From assembly GCA_017620335.1 (NCBI GenBank), contig JAFZQO010000012.1, positions 1 to 64,000 on the forward strand: 64,000 nucleotides of DNA, read 5' to 3'. This DNA comes from Bacteroidales bacterium. GTDB lineage: Bacteria > Bacteroidota > Bacteroidia > Bacteroidales > UBA932. Position numbers and translations under genes: made by a program. The notes under the pieces are model-generated. The model searched no databases and was not told where the DNA came from. It saw only the letters and a program-made list of their open reading frames with translations. Shown in pieces: positions 49,095-58,118 of the stretch (its first letter is position 1; each line of letters begins with the position of its first letter).

Positions 49095-51308
49095 CTATGA
49101 GGCTATCTCGCAGAGGAACTTGATGCGAACCAGGCGGATCTCCATCTCGTCGTAGTCCGCGCCGAGCTCCCTGATCGCGTCCGCGATCGAATCGGACTGG
49201 GCCTCTTCCTTGAAATAATCGTAAATCTCCTCCACCACATCCTCGTCGATGTTCTGCTCGATGAAGTAGTTGAGGTTGAGCTTGAGCCCGGACGAGACTA
49301 TCGCCTCTATCTCGGTCATGAGCTCGTCCATCTCCATGCCCCTGGCCTCCGCGATGTCCTCGAGGGACATGCGGCGGTCGATGCACTGGATGATATATAT
49401 CTTGCCGCCGGACTTGTTGGGCGCGGACTTGACCACGAAGTCGTCCGGGCGGGTTATCTCGTTCTCCTCCACATACTTGGAGATGAGGTCAAGGAACTCC
49501 TTGCCGAACTTGCGGGCCTTGCCCTCGCCCACTCCCTGGCAGTTCTTGAGCTCCTCGAAGCGCATGGGATACTGGATGGACATGTCCTCGAGCGAAGGGT
49601 CTCCGAAGATGATCCAGGGCTGGAGTTTGAGCCTGCGTGACATGTCCTTGCGGAGGTCCTTGAGCATGGAGAGCAGCACGGGGTCGCCGCCCCCGCCGCC
49701 GGACCGCATCGCGGCCGACGCGGCGGCCGTCTCCTCGTCCTCGTCGTCGTCCGTACCACCGGAGAACACCCTGTCCTCCACCAGCTCGAGGCGCTGGGGA
49801 TTGCGGAAGAACTCCTCTCCCTGCGGGGTCACGGAGATCAGCCCGTAGGTCTCGATCTCCTTGTCCAGCAGGTGCTTGATGATGCCTTGGTGCATGACGG
49901 TGCACCAGAACTTGTCGGAATGGGCCTTCCCGGCCCCGAAAAGTTTCAGCCTGTCGTGCTTGTATGACTGGATCCTGGCGTTCGACACTCCTGCAAGGAT
50001 GCACGCCAGGTGCTCTATCTTGAACTTCTCCGGCAGGGACTTGACCAGCTCTATCACCAGGCACATCTCCTTGCGGCCGTCGAAGGTGGCCTTGGGGTTG
50101 ATACAGTTGTCGCAGCATCCGCAGTTCTCCTGCTGGTACTCCTCGCCGAAGTAATTCAGCAGCAGGCGCCTGCGGCAGCTGCTGGACTCGGCGTAGGCGA
50201 CCACCTCGGAGAGCAGCTGCCCGCCGATCTCCTGTTCCGCCACGGGCTTGCCCTGCATGAACTTCTCCAGCTTGCGGATGTCCTTGTAGCTGTAGTATGT
50301 GATGCAGCGGCCTTCCTGCCCGTCGCGTCCGGCCCGGCCCGTCTCCTGATAGTAACTTTCGATGCTCTTCGGAATGTCGTAATGGATGACGAAGCGCACG
50401 TCCGGCTTGTCTATGCCCATGCCGAAGGCGATGGTGGCGACAATCACGTCAATCTCCTCCATCAGGAAGGCGTCCTGGTTTTCCGCGCGCGTCTTCGCGT
50501 CCAGGCCAGCGTGATAGGGGCGGGCCTTGATGTCGTTGATGCAAAGCAGCTCCGCCAGCTCCTCCACCTTCTTGCGGCTGAGGCAATAGACTATGCCGGA
50601 CTTTCCGGGATTCTGCTTGATGTAGCGGATGATGTCCTTCTCGGGATCGGACTTATCCCGGACCTCGTAGAAGAGGTTGGGGCGGTTGAACGAAGACTTG
50701 AACACCCTCGCGCCCGCAATGCCGAGGTTCTTAAGTATGTCGTGCTGGACCTTGGGGGTGGCCGTCGCCGTAAGGGCTATGATCGGGGCCCTGCCTATAT
50801 CTTCCACGAGCGAGCGGATCCGGCGGTATTCCGGCCGGAAATCATGCCCCCACTCGGAGATGCAATGGGCCTCGTCCACTGCATAGAAGGAGATCTTTAT
50901 CTCCTTGAGTATGGCGATGTTGTCCTCCTTGGTCAATGATTCCGGAGCCACGTACAGGAGCTTCGTGCGGCCTGCGAGCAGGTCCTCGCGCACCTCCAGT
51001 ATCTGGGTCTTGCTGAGCGAGGAATTCAGGAAGTGCGCAATGCAGTCATTGCCCGAGACGAAGCCGCGGATGGCGTCCACCTGGTTCTTCATCAGGGCGA
51101 TGAGCGGGGAGATCACGATGGCCGTCCCCGGCATCAGCAGCGCAGGAAGCTGGTAGCAGAGGGACTTCCCCCCGCCCGTGGGCATGAGCACGAAGGCGTC
51201 GTTCCCGGCGACGAGGTGGCTCACGATCTCTTCCTGGTCCGACTTGAAGGTATCGAACCCGAAGAATTCCTTCAACTTAGCGTGTATGGCTGCGGAATCA
51301 ATTGACAT
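49095..51308 (-). CDS. recQ: ATP-dependent DNA helicase RecQ
   Basis: RecQ unwinds DNA 3' to 5' in recombination and fork repair. The 737-residue protein has motif 0 FDTFKSDQEEIV, Walker A MPTGGGKS (43-49), DEAH box (145-148), motif VI YYQETGRAGRDG, the zinc region CRRRLLLNYFGEEYQQENCGCCDNC, an RQC winged helix, and an HRDC-like domain (about 555-640). A further C-terminal part (RRMSLEDIAEARGMEMDELMTEIEAIVSSG) looks like the helix-turn-helix tail of long RecQ forms. It precedes dnaG by seven bases. Confidence 0.95.
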   Translation of the reverse strand: MSIDSAAIHAKLKEFFGFDTFKSDQEEIVSHLVAGNDAFVLMPTGGGKSLCYQLPALLMPGTAIVISPLIALMKNQVDAIRGFVSGNDCIAHFLNSSLSKTQILEVREDLLAGRTKLLYVAPESLTKEDNIAILKEIKISFYAVDEAHCISEWGHDFRPEYRRIRSLVEDIGRAPIIALTATATPKVQHDILKNLGIAGARVFKSSFNRPNLFYEVRDKSDPEKDIIRYIKQNPGKSGIVYCLSRKKVEELAELLCINDIKARPYHAGLDAKTRAENQDAFLMEEIDVIVATIAFGMGIDKPDVRFVIHYDIPKSIESYYQETGRAGRDGQEGRCITYYSYKDIRKLEKFMQGKPVAEQEIGGQLLSEVVAYAESSSCRRRLLLNYFGEEYQQENCGCCDNCINPKATFDGRKEMCLVIELVKSLPEKFKIEHLACILAGVSNARIQSYKHDRLKLFGAGKAHSDKFWCTVMHQGIIKHLLDKEIETYGLISVTPQGEEFFRNPQRLELVEDRVFSGGTDDDEDEETAAASAAMRSGGGGGDPVLLSMLKDLRKDMSRRLKLQPWIIFGDPSLEDMSIQYPMRFEELKNCQGVGEGKARKFGKEFLDLISKYVEENEITRPDDFVVKSAPNKSGGKIYIIQCIDRRMSLEDIAEARGMEMDELMTEIEAIVSSGLKLNLNYFIEQNIDEDVVEEIYDYFKEEAQSDSIADAIRELGADYDEMEIRLVRIKFLCEIAS

Positions 51309-51316
51309 AAAAAGAG

Positions 51317-52558
51317 TTAGTCCAGCTTGTGAATGGCGAGTCCCGAGCGCAGTTTAGGCTCGAACCATGTGGTCTTGGGAGGCATGATGCTGCCGCTGTC
51401 GGCGATGCCCATCAGCTGCTCCATCGAGACAGGATAAAGGGCGAAGGCCACCTTCATCTCGCCGCTGTCGACCCTGCGGGAAAGCTCACCCAGACCGCGG
51501 ATGCCGCCCACGAAGTCTATGCGGTTGTCAGTACGCAGGTCCTTGATGCCAAGGAGCTTGTCGAGCACGAGGCGGGAGAGTATGGTGACGTCGAGCACGC
51601 CTATGGGGTCGCCGTCGTCATAGCGGCCGGGACGTGCGGTGAGCGAATACCACTTCCCCTCGAGGTACATCGAGAAGTTGTGCAGGCGCTGCGGACGGTA
51701 GATGTCCTCACCCATGCACTCCACCTCGAAGTCCCCGCCGAGGCAGGTCACGAGCTGCTCCGGCGTCAGGCCGTTCAGGTCCTTGACCACGCGGTTGTAG
51801 TCGATGATCTTGAGCTGGCTCTCGGGGAAGCAGACGGCCATGAAGTAGTTGTACTCCTCGGTGCCGTCGTGGTGGGGGTTGGATGCGCGGCGCTCGGCGC
51901 CAACGCGGGCGGCTGCCGCCGTCCTGTGGTGACCGTCCGCCACGTAGAAGGCCTCCACCTGAGTGGTGAAGAGCTCCGTGATGCGGGCTATGTCGGCGTC
52001 GTCATCCACCACCCAGAAGCAGTGGCCGAAGCCGTTCTCGTCGGTGAAAGAGTATTCGGGCTCGCCCGCGGCATAGCGCGCGACGATGGCGTTGATGCCC
52101 TCGTTGTCGCGGTAGGCGAAGAAGACGGGCTCGATGTTGGCGTTCTGGATGCGGACGTGGACCATTCGGTCGTCCTCCTTGTCCTTGCGGGTGAGCTCGT
52201 GCTTCTTGATGCGCCCCTCGGCGTAGTCGTCGGTGTGCGCGCAGAGGACGAGGCCGAACTGGGTGCGGCCGTCCATGGTCTGCGAATACACGTAATAGCA
52301 GGGCTTGGCGTCCTGGACGAGCCAGCCGCGGGCCTGCCACTCCTTGAAATTGACCACCGCGCGGTCGTAAACGCGCTGGTCGTGGTCGGGAAGAATGGGA
52401 TCGAAGTCGATCTCGGGCTTGGTGATGTGCAGCAGGGACTTCTCCCCTGCCATGTCCTTGGCCTCCTGGGAGTTCAGGACATCGTACGGAGGCGCCGCCA
52501 CCTCGGTGACGATGCCTTTCGGAGGGCGTACGGCCGCGAACGGTTTGACCTTAACCAT
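51317..52558 (-). CDS. DUF1015 family protein
   Basis: The 413-residue protein has the DUF1015 pattern: VKPFAAVRPPKGIVTEVAAPPYDVLNSQEAKDMAG at the start, SFLHITKPEID-type SLLHITKPEIDFD, then FYVADGHHRTAAAARVG in the middle. The DGHHR motif resembles the ParB/sulfiredoxin superfamily, where related kinases phosphorylate free serine. The gene follows serC and serA, with which it occurs in many bacteria, so a role in serine metabolism is likely, though unproven. The ATG at 52558 was chosen over an upstream in-frame TTG. Confidence 0.85.
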   Translation of the reverse strand: MVKVKPFAAVRPPKGIVTEVAAPPYDVLNSQEAKDMAGEKSLLHITKPEIDFDPILPDHDQRVYDRAVVNFKEWQARGWLVQDAKPCYYVYSQTMDGRTQFGLVLCAHTDDYAEGRIKKHELTRKDKEDDRMVHVRIQNANIEPVFFAYRDNEGINAIVARYAAGEPEYSFTDENGFGHCFWVVDDDADIARITELFTTQVEAFYVADGHHRTAAAARVGAERRASNPHHDGTEEYNYFMAVCFPESQLKIIDYNRVVKDLNGLTPEQLVTCLGGDFEVECMGEDIYRPQRLHNFSMYLEGKWYSLTARPGRYDDGDPIGVLDVTILSRLVLDKLLGIKDLRTDNRIDFVGGIRGLGELSRRVDSGEMKVAFALYPVSMEQLMGIADSGSIMPPKTTWFEPKLRSGLAIHKLD

Positions 52559-52569
52559 GGCTCCCAAGG

Positions 52570-53490
52570 TTATTTGTTGACCTGGAAACGGGTGCAGCCC
52601 GTGGCGAAGAAGCCGACGATCTGGCGCGCGGCGGCAAGGCCGGCGTTGACGTTGGCCTCGGAAGTCTGGGCACCCATCTTCTTGGGCGTCGCGAAGACGC
52701 GCAGGCCGAACTTCTCCTTCAGGACGGCGAGGTTGTCAGGGGCGACGTCGGTGACGTACTTGAGGTCCGGACGCTCCTCCAGGGCCTTCTCCAGGCCCGC
52801 CTCGTCGATGACCTCCTTGCGGGCGGTGTTGACGAGCGTGGCGCCCTTCGGCATCTTCGTGATCAGGTCGTATCCGATGGATCCGATGGTCGAAGGGAGC
52901 GCGGGGATATGGATGGAAAGGTAATCGGAAGTGCTGTAAAGCTCCTCTACGGAATGCACCGGATCGGCTCCGGCGGAGGATATCTGTTCGTCGGTGAGGA
53001 ACGGGTCGAGGGCGGAGATCTCCATGCCCAGGGCCTTCGCCTTCTGGCCGACGAGACGGCCGACGTTGCCGTAGGCCTGGACGCCGAGCCTCTTGCCGAG
53101 GAGCTCGGAACCGGTGGCGGGGGTGAACTGGTTGCGGGCCATGAAGATCATCATGGCGAGGGCCAGCTCGGCCACCGCGTTGGAGTTCTGTCCGGGGGTG
53201 TTCATCACCACCACGCCGTGCGCCGTGGCGGCGGCGAGGTCGACGTTGTCGTAGCCGGCGCCGGCGCGCACGACTATCTTCAGTTTCTTAGCGGCGTCAA
53301 GCACTTCGGCCGTAACCTTGTCGGAGCGGATGATCATGGCGTCGGCATCGGCGACTGCGGCCACGAGGTCGGACTGTTCTGCATATTTCTCGAGCAGGAC
53401 CACCTCGTGGCCTGCACCCTCTGCGATCTCCCTGATCCCGGCCACCGCCGAGGCTGCGAAAGGTTTCTGTGTTGCAAGCAATATTTTCAT
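52570..53490 (-). CDS. serA: Phosphoglycerate dehydrogenase, short form
   Basis: This NAD-dependent enzyme starts serine synthesis from 3-phosphoglycerate. The 306 residues hold only substrate and NAD domains, without the ACT domain of feedback-controlled forms. Seen: VRAGAGYDNVDL, the NAD motif GVQAYGNVGRLVGQ, VNTARKEVIDEAGL (arginine of the triad), then TPKKMGAQTSEAN. The last block normally reads TPHxGAxT, with the catalytic histidine; here lysine stands in its place. This change is also known from the Entamoeba enzyme, which groups with Bacteroides. It lies between serC (nine bases) and the DUF1015 gene. Confidence 0.92.
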   Translation of the reverse strand: MKILLATQKPFAASAVAGIREIAEGAGHEVVLLEKYAEQSDLVAAVADADAMIIRSDKVTAEVLDAAKKLKIVVRAGAGYDNVDLAAATAHGVVVMNTPGQNSNAVAELALAMMIFMARNQFTPATGSELLGKRLGVQAYGNVGRLVGQKAKALGMEISALDPFLTDEQISSAGADPVHSVEELYSTSDYLSIHIPALPSTIGSIGYDLITKMPKGATLVNTARKEVIDEAGLEKALEERPDLKYVTDVAPDNLAVLKEKFGLRVFATPKKMGAQTSEANVNAGLAAARQIVGFFATGCTRFQVNK

Positions 53491-53499
53491 GACATTCAG

Positions 53500-54573
53500 T
53501 TATTTATGCAATTTCTCAAAATCCTGCATGCAGGCCACGAGGGCTTCGACGTCCTCCTGGGTGCAGGCATTGTAAAGCGATGCGCGGAAGCCGCCCACGG
53601 AGCGGTGGCCCTTGATGCCTATCATGCCGCGCTCCTTCGCGAAGGCGAAGAACTCGTCCTGAAGCGCCTCGTAGCCGGGGGCCATGACGAAGCAGACGTT
53701 CATGATGGAACGGTCCTCGACCTCGGCTGTACCGGTGAAGAGGGGGTTGCGGTCGATCTCGGCGTAAAGGGTGGAGGCCTTCTTCCGGTTAATCTTTTGC
53801 ATCTCCTCGACGCCGCCCAGGGCCTTGAGCCACTTGAGGGTTTCGTTCATCACGAAGATGGAGAACACCGGCGGGGTGTTGAACATGGACTCCTTGTCGA
53901 TGTGGGTGCGGTAGTCGAGCATCGTGGGGAGGTAGCGGGAAACCTTGCCGAGGGCGTCCTTCCTGATGATGGCGAAGATGACGCCCGCAGGGCCGGCGTT
54001 CTTCTGGGCGCCGCCGTAGATCATGGTGTACTTGGACACGTCGACGGGACGGGAAAGGATGTCGGAGGACATGTCGGCGATGAGGGGGACGGGGCAGTCC
54101 ATGTCCTCATGGATCTCGGTGCCGTAGATGGTGTTGTTGGTGGTGATATGCAGGTAGTCCAGGTCGGCGGGAATCTCAAAACCCTTGGGGATGTAGGTGT
54201 AGTTCCTGTCCTTGGAGCAGGCGATGGCGTAGGCGTCGCCTATGCCCTGGGCCTCCTTGAGGGCCTTGTGGGCCCACACGCCCGTATCAAGATAGGCCGC
54301 CTTCTTCTCGAGGAAGTTCATGGCGACATAGAGGAACTCGAGGCTTGCGCCGCCTCCGAGGAATATGACTTCGTATCCTTCGGGAATATGGAGGAGCTCC
54401 TTCCAGAGAGCCCGGCATTCGTTCATCGTGGCCTCCCACTCCTTGGTGCGGTGGGAGATGGAGAGTACGGACACTCCCGTGCCCTTGAAATCTTTCAATG
54501 CTTCGATCGAAGCGTCATAGACGGACTGCGGAAGAAGGCAGGGGCCGGCATTGAAAACATGTACTTTAGACAT
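53500..54573 (-). CDS. serC: Phosphoserine aminotransferase
   Basis: SerC turns 3-phosphohydroxypyruvate and glutamate into phosphoserine, and also serves in pyridoxal phosphate synthesis. The 357-residue class V aminotransferase has [12 protein letters not shown] at the start, [19 protein letters not shown], the cofactor aspartate in [12 protein letters not shown], and the Schiff-base lysine K191 in [12 protein letters not shown], then [15 protein letters not shown]. It is the first gene of the long minus-strand run down to 43413. The longer frame start has no support; the ATG at 54573 is 36 bases below the promoter start. Confidence 0.95.
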   Translation of the reverse strand: MSKVHVFNAGPCLLPQSVYDASIEALKDFKGTGVSVLSISHRTKEWEATMNECRALWKELLHIPEGYEVIFLGGGASLEFLYVAMNFLEKKAAYLDTGVWAHKALKEAQGIGDAYAIACSKDRNYTYIPKGFEIPADLDYLHITTNNTIYGTEIHEDMDCPVPLIADMSSDILSRPVDVSKYTMIYGGAQKNAGPAGVIFAIIRKDALGKVSRYLPTMLDYRTHIDKESMFNTPPVFSIFVMNETLKWLKALGGVEEMQKINRKKASTLYAEIDRNPLFTGTAEVEDRSIMNVCFVMAPGYEALQDEFFAFAKERGMIGIKGHRSVGGFRASLYNACTQEDVEALVACMQDFEKLHK

Positions 54574-54615
54574 AGTATGCAATAAACAATTGTTTGGTAA
54601 ATTTCTTAAAGTTAG

Positions 54616-54623
54616 CAAATGTA
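54616..54623 (-). promoter_or_regulatory. -7 box of the serC operon
   Basis: TACATTTG on the minus strand matches the consensus. No convincing -33 box lies 19-20 bases upstream. It is the only good box in the gap between the IMPACT gene and serC. Confidence 0.45.
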
Positions 54624-54646
54624 TTTGTCAAACACAACATTAAGTA

Positions 54647-55258
54647 TCAAATTCTAAGTTCCTCGCAGGACAATCCTTCTATTCCGGATATCCTTTCCAG
54701 GAAATCGGCCTCCTGCGAGAGCCGCACCCGCAGCACCATGCTGCAGTCCTCCGCGAAGAACTGCTCCCTCTGGGGCAGGGACAGGTCCTTCGCGACCTTC
54801 ATGACCGCGTTCATGGACAGGTAGGGAAACCACACACGGTAGTCCTTCCCCGCTATCTTCTCCACCACTGCGGCGTTCGCCAAGGCGTCGGCCGTGGAGG
54901 TCTTGTAGGCACGGATGAGGCCCGGGATGCCGAGCTTGATGCCGCCGAAGTAGCGGATCACCACCACGAGGATGTCGCTCAGCCCCGCGGAGTCGATCTG
55001 CCCGAGTATAGGACGTCCGGCTGAGCCGGAAGGCTCGCCGTCGTCGCTGGCGCGCCAGCACGAGCCGTCGAGGCCTATGCGGTACGCAAAGCAGTGATGC
55101 CTGGCATCGTGATACTCCTTGCGGATGCGCTCCACTATATCCTTCACCTCCCCTTCGCTTTCGACCGGATAGGCCTGCGCGATGAAACGGCTCCCGTTGT
55201 CCTTGAAGAGACCGTCCGAACGGGAGGCGATGCTCGCGTATGTGTCCTTAATCTGCAT
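54647..55258 (-). CDS. IMPACT/YigZ family protein
   Basis: The 203-residue protein has the UPF0029 signature: SRFIAQAYPVESEGEVKDIVERIRKEYHDARHHCFAYRIG, then ASDDGEPSGSAGRPILGQIDSAGLSDILVVVIRYFGGIKLGIPGLIRAYKTSTADAL, followed by the small DUF1949 ferredoxin-like domain (FPYLSMNAVMKVAKD). These proteins bind RNA or ribosome-linked factors; in eukaryotes IMPACT acts on GCN1. An in-frame TTG at 55312 falls inside the promoter, so the ATG at 55258 is used. Confidence 0.92.
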   Translation of the reverse strand: MQIKDTYASIASRSDGLFKDNGSRFIAQAYPVESEGEVKDIVERIRKEYHDARHHCFAYRIGLDGSCWRASDDGEPSGSAGRPILGQIDSAGLSDILVVVIRYFGGIKLGIPGLIRAYKTSTADALANAAVVEKIAGKDYRVWFPYLSMNAVMKVAKDLSLPQREQFFAEDCSMVLRVRLSQEADFLERISGIEGLSCEELRI

Positions 55259-55281
55259 CTGGGCGAAGTCCGTTGCTTTTT

Positions 55282-55312
55282 CAAATTTAGTCAATTTGTA
55301 CTTTATTTGCAA
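55282..55312 (-). promoter_or_regulatory. Promoter of the IMPACT family gene
   Basis: TTG (55310-55312), 20 bases, TAAATTTG (55282-55289) on the minus strand fits the consensus. The start site would be near 55275, 17 bases before the ATG. Confidence 0.65.
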
Positions 55313-55342
55313 CTCCGATGGCGCGTGTGTTGAAATAATTTG

Positions 55343-55350
55343 TACCTTTG
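55343..55350 (+). promoter_or_regulatory. -7 box of the pRiA4b-like gene
   Basis: TACCTTTG matches the consensus and stands 29 bases before the ATG at 55380. It diverges from the IMPACT promoter. Confidence 0.5.
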
Positions 55351-55379
55351 GACAGCGGAATGCAAGAAAACGAACGATT

Positions 55380-56015
55380 ATGGTTTACTCGTACAAGGTT
55401 ACCCTTACGGGCATCAAAGGATTCCACCGCATTTATCATCTGAGCGGGGACAATACGCTGTACACCTTCCACAAACAGATGAGGTCGGACATGGAGTTTC
55501 CCCAGGACCAGCTCATCCTCTTCAAGGCCTTCGACGCCTCCGGCGCCGTCATCGCCAGGTACGGACTCTTCGACCTCGGCAACGGGGCCGTTGACGACGT
55601 GACGATATCCGCAGCCGTGAAGAAAGGGATCAAGTCCTTCGTATATTTCTACGACGTCACCAACAAGAAAAGCGTCAACATAAGCTTCGAGGGGCCCGTC
55701 GAGGGCGCTTCGGAAAAGGGCCTCCCCCTGCTGGCCGACATCAAAGGACCTAACCCCATCGAGTTCGAGAACGGCTACATAGCCTTCGAGGACCTTCCCG
55801 ACGACCAGCGCCACCTCCCCAGCGAAAGCGACAAGAACCGCAGCAAAAAGAGCCTCGAGGCCCTTCTGAGCGCCCTCAAGGACGAGGATGACGGCGACGA
55901 CGACATCCAGCCCGAGGATGAGGACGAGGAGGATGACGACGACGAGACCGAAAGCATCCGCGACGACGAGGACGGCATGGAGATCTTCGACGGCAGCGAG
56001 GACCTCACGCTCTGA
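55380..56015 (+). CDS. Plasmid pRiA4b ORF3-like protein with acidic tail
   Basis: The 211-residue protein begins VYSYKVTLTGIKGFHRIYHLSGDNTLYTFHKQM, matching the PRiA4_ORF3 (IS1096 TnpR-like) fold: a ubiquitin-like domain to about residue 145. The tail of about 50 residues is almost only aspartate, glutamate and serine (DEDDGDDDIQPEDEDEEDDDD). The domain is found on plasmids and in chromosomes of Bacteroidetes next to miaA; its role is unknown. The acidic tail may bind basic proteins or mimic DNA. miaA follows eight bases after its stop. Confidence 0.78.
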   Translation: MVYSYKVTLTGIKGFHRIYHLSGDNTLYTFHKQMRSDMEFPQDQLILFKAFDASGAVIARYGLFDLGNGAVDDVTISAAVKKGIKSFVYFYDVTNKKSVNISFEGPVEGASEKGLPLLADIKGPNPIEFENGYIAFEDLPDDQRHLPSESDKNRSKKSLEALLSALKDEDDGDDDIQPEDEDEEDDDDETESIRDDEDGMEIFDGSEDLTL

Positions 56016-56023
56016 CCCCGGCC

Positions 56024-56887
56024 GTGGGCAGGAGGCTGATCATCGTCCTGGGACCGACCGCTGTAGGCAAGACCGACTACAGCATTGAACTCGCACTCAA
56101 ATACGGCTCTCCCGTAATATCCTGCGACTCCCGCCAGATATACAGGGAAATGACCATCGGGACCGCGGTCCCCTCGGCTGCACAGCTCTCCGCCGTGCAG
56201 CATTATTTTATCCACACCAAGTCCGTGACAGAGTATTACACCGCCGGCCTGTACGAAGCCGACGCGCTGGAACTAATCGCACGCCTGTTCGGGGAGGGGC
56301 ACGAAACCCTGGTGATGACCGGAGGCTCGATGTTCTACATCGATGCGGTCTGCAACGGCCTCGGACATGTCCCTACGGCCGACCTGGAGATCAGGAAGGC
56401 ACTTATGGAAAGACTGGAAAAGGAAGGAATAGAGGTGTTCCGGGAGGATCTGGCAAGGCTCGACCCGGAAGCCTATTCGACTATGGACCTCTCCAATGTC
56501 AACCGCGTCTTCCGCGCGGTGGAGATATGCATGACCACCGGGCGGCCGTATTCCTCGTTCAAGGAGAGGGCGGAGGCTCCGGCCAGGGACTTCGAGATAG
56601 AGAAGATCGGCCTGACCAGGCCGAGGGAAGTCCTTTACGACCGCATCAACCGCCGCGTCGTCAAGATGATGGACGACGGGCTGGTGCAAGAAGTGCGGTC
56701 ACTGGCGGAATACCGCCACCTGACCGCACTTCAGACCGTTGGTTATAAGGAGGTTTTTGATTATTTGGACGGGGCCTCCAGCCTCGACGAGGCGGTCAGC
56801 CTCATCCAGCGGAATACCCGCCACTATGCCAAGCGCCAGCTTACATGGTGGAGAAGGGACTCCTCCATCCGCTGGCACGAGATATAG
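56024..56887 (+). CDS. miaA: tRNA dimethylallyltransferase
   Basis: MiaA adds a dimethylallyl group to A37 of tRNAs reading UNN codons, using DMAPP (made by IspH, also in this window). The 287-residue protein has the P-loop LIIVLGPTAVGKTDYSIELA, SCDSRQIYREMTIGTAVPS (aspartate and DSRQ motif), HYFIHTKSVTEYYTAG, TGGSMFYIDAVCNG, and the tRNA-binding RNTRHYAKRQLTWWRR. It starts with GTG at 56024. Convergent to the DUF3127 gene, one base apart at the stops. Confidence 0.95.
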   Translation: MGRRLIIVLGPTAVGKTDYSIELALKYGSPVISCDSRQIYREMTIGTAVPSAAQLSAVQHYFIHTKSVTEYYTAGLYEADALELIARLFGEGHETLVMTGGSMFYIDAVCNGLGHVPTADLEIRKALMERLEKEGIEVFREDLARLDPEAYSTMDLSNVNRVFRAVEICMTTGRPYSSFKERAEAPARDFEIEKIGLTRPREVLYDRINRRVVKMMDDGLVQEVRSLAEYRHLTALQTVGYKEVFDYLDGASSLDEAVSLIQRNTRHYAKRQLTWWRRDSSIRWHEI

Positions 56888-56888
56888 C

Positions 56889-57308
56889 CTAGAACGGAAG
56901 GTCGTCCTCGCCCGTCCCGATGTCTATCGGCATGTCGTCGATGGTCGGGGCCGGGGCGGAATAGGCGGGCACCTGCGGCTGCGGGGCCGGCTGCGGGGCA
57001 GCCTGGGGCGCAGCCTGCTGCGCCGGCGCGCCGGCCGCACCGAGCCTCCAAACGCGGAGGTCGTTGTACCAGCGGCCGCCGTATTCACGTGCCCGCACGT
57101 TGAAGGACACCTTCACGGCATCCCCGTCGTTGAACCTGGCGAGCTCGTCCACACGTTCCTGTCCCCATGCGGAGAAGCAGGCTTCGGACATGTAGTTGCC
57201 GTCCTGGTATTCAACGACGAAATCCTGCCGGACCCAGGATCCTCGGGCGCTTGTCCCGCCCTGGGCCGGCAGCTTCGTCTTTATCCTTCCTTCGAGTTCG
57301 AGAGTCAT
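56889..57308 (-). CDS. DUF3127 protein with SSB-like C-terminal tail
   Basis: The 139-residue protein has a DUF3127 OB-fold (about 1-88: LELEGRIKTKLPAQGGTSARGSWVRQDFVVEYQDGNYMSEACFSAWGQERVDELARFNDGDAVKVSFNVRAREYGGRWYNDLRVWRL), a disordered linker rich in alanine, proline and glutamine, and the end DIGTGEDDLPF. This acidic tip is like the C-terminal peptide by which SSB recruits repair proteins. A single-stranded DNA binding role is thus an inference. It starts three bases after the FKBP gene stop. Confidence 0.88.
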   Translation of the reverse strand: MTLELEGRIKTKLPAQGGTSARGSWVRQDFVVEYQDGNYMSEACFSAWGQERVDELARFNDGDAVKVSFNVRAREYGGRWYNDLRVWRLGAAGAPAQQAAPQAAPQPAPQPQVPAYSAPAPTIDDMPIDIGTGEDDLPF

Positions 57309-57311
57309 GGT

Positions 57312-58091
57312 CTAGAACTCCTCGGGGTCGATCCTGGGATCGATGTAGGGGAACACATCCACGAGCTCCACGTCGAAGACGAGGGTGGAATTGGGCTCAA
57401 TGCCCTGGGTGCCGCCGGCGCCATAGCCAAGCTCGGAGGGGATGAAGAGAGTGGCCTTGCCACCCTTGCCGAGAAGCTGGAGGCCTTCGGTCCAGCCGGG
57501 GATCACGCGGTCGAGCGTGAGCCTGATGGGCTCGGAGTCATCACCCCAGACCTGGTCGAACACGGAGCCGTCCAGGAGGGAACCCTTGTAACGCACGAGG
57601 ACGGTGTCCTGGGGACCCGGCTTCTGGTCGTTTCCAGCCTCGATGATCTTGTACTGGAGACCGCTGTCGGTGGTCTGGACGCCTTCCTTCTTGGCGTTTT
57701 CGGCAAGGAACTTTGTCTCTTTGGCGAGGTTGAGCGCAGTCGTGTAATTGTTGCGCTTCTCAAGGAAGTCGTTGAAGAGGTCGTTCATCAGCTCGGGGTT
57801 GATCTTGAACTGATTGACGAACTCGGGGTCGTTCATGTTGCCCTCTGCCCTGACGAAATCGAGCATACCCTCCTTCATCTTGGCGAAGTTGAGGTCCTCA
57901 CCGAAATTGTAGGACTTCAGGAAGCTTCCGAAGTTGATACCAAGGAGGTAGCTGACGGAATCGACCTGGGCCTTGGAAGGGAGGATGTCCTTCGCACTGG
58001 TGCCGTCGGGAAGCTTGGCGTTGTTCTGTGAACATGCAACGGTAGCCACGCTCAAGGCGAGGGCTACGATCAGGAATTTTCTTGCTTTCAT
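57312..58091 (-). CDS. FKBP-type peptidyl-prolyl isomerase lipoprotein
   Basis: The 259-residue protein has a lipobox (LALSVATVACSQ, cysteine C20), an N-terminal helical FKBP_N dimerisation domain (about 40-130) and a C-terminal FKBP domain (about 155-255: VLVRYKGSLLDGSVFDQVWGDDSEPIRLTLDRVIPGWTEGLQLLGKGGKATLFIPSELGYGAGG). The active-site residues Y, F, D, W and the GYGAGG loop are kept. It is an envelope folding catalyst like MIP/FkpA. It lies in the operon of the sugar transporter and the ROK kinase. Confidence 0.93.
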   Translation of the reverse strand: MKARKFLIVALALSVATVACSQNNAKLPDGTSAKDILPSKAQVDSVSYLLGINFGSFLKSYNFGEDLNFAKMKEGMLDFVRAEGNMNDPEFVNQFKINPELMNDLFNDFLEKRNNYTTALNLAKETKFLAENAKKEGVQTTDSGLQYKIIEAGNDQKPGPQDTVLVRYKGSLLDGSVFDQVWGDDSEPIRLTLDRVIPGWTEGLQLLGKGGKATLFIPSELGYGAGGTQGIEPNSTLVFDVELVDVFPYIDPRIDPEEF

Positions 58092-58118
58092 TTCAATTAT
58101 GTTTTTTCGTTGGTTCCA

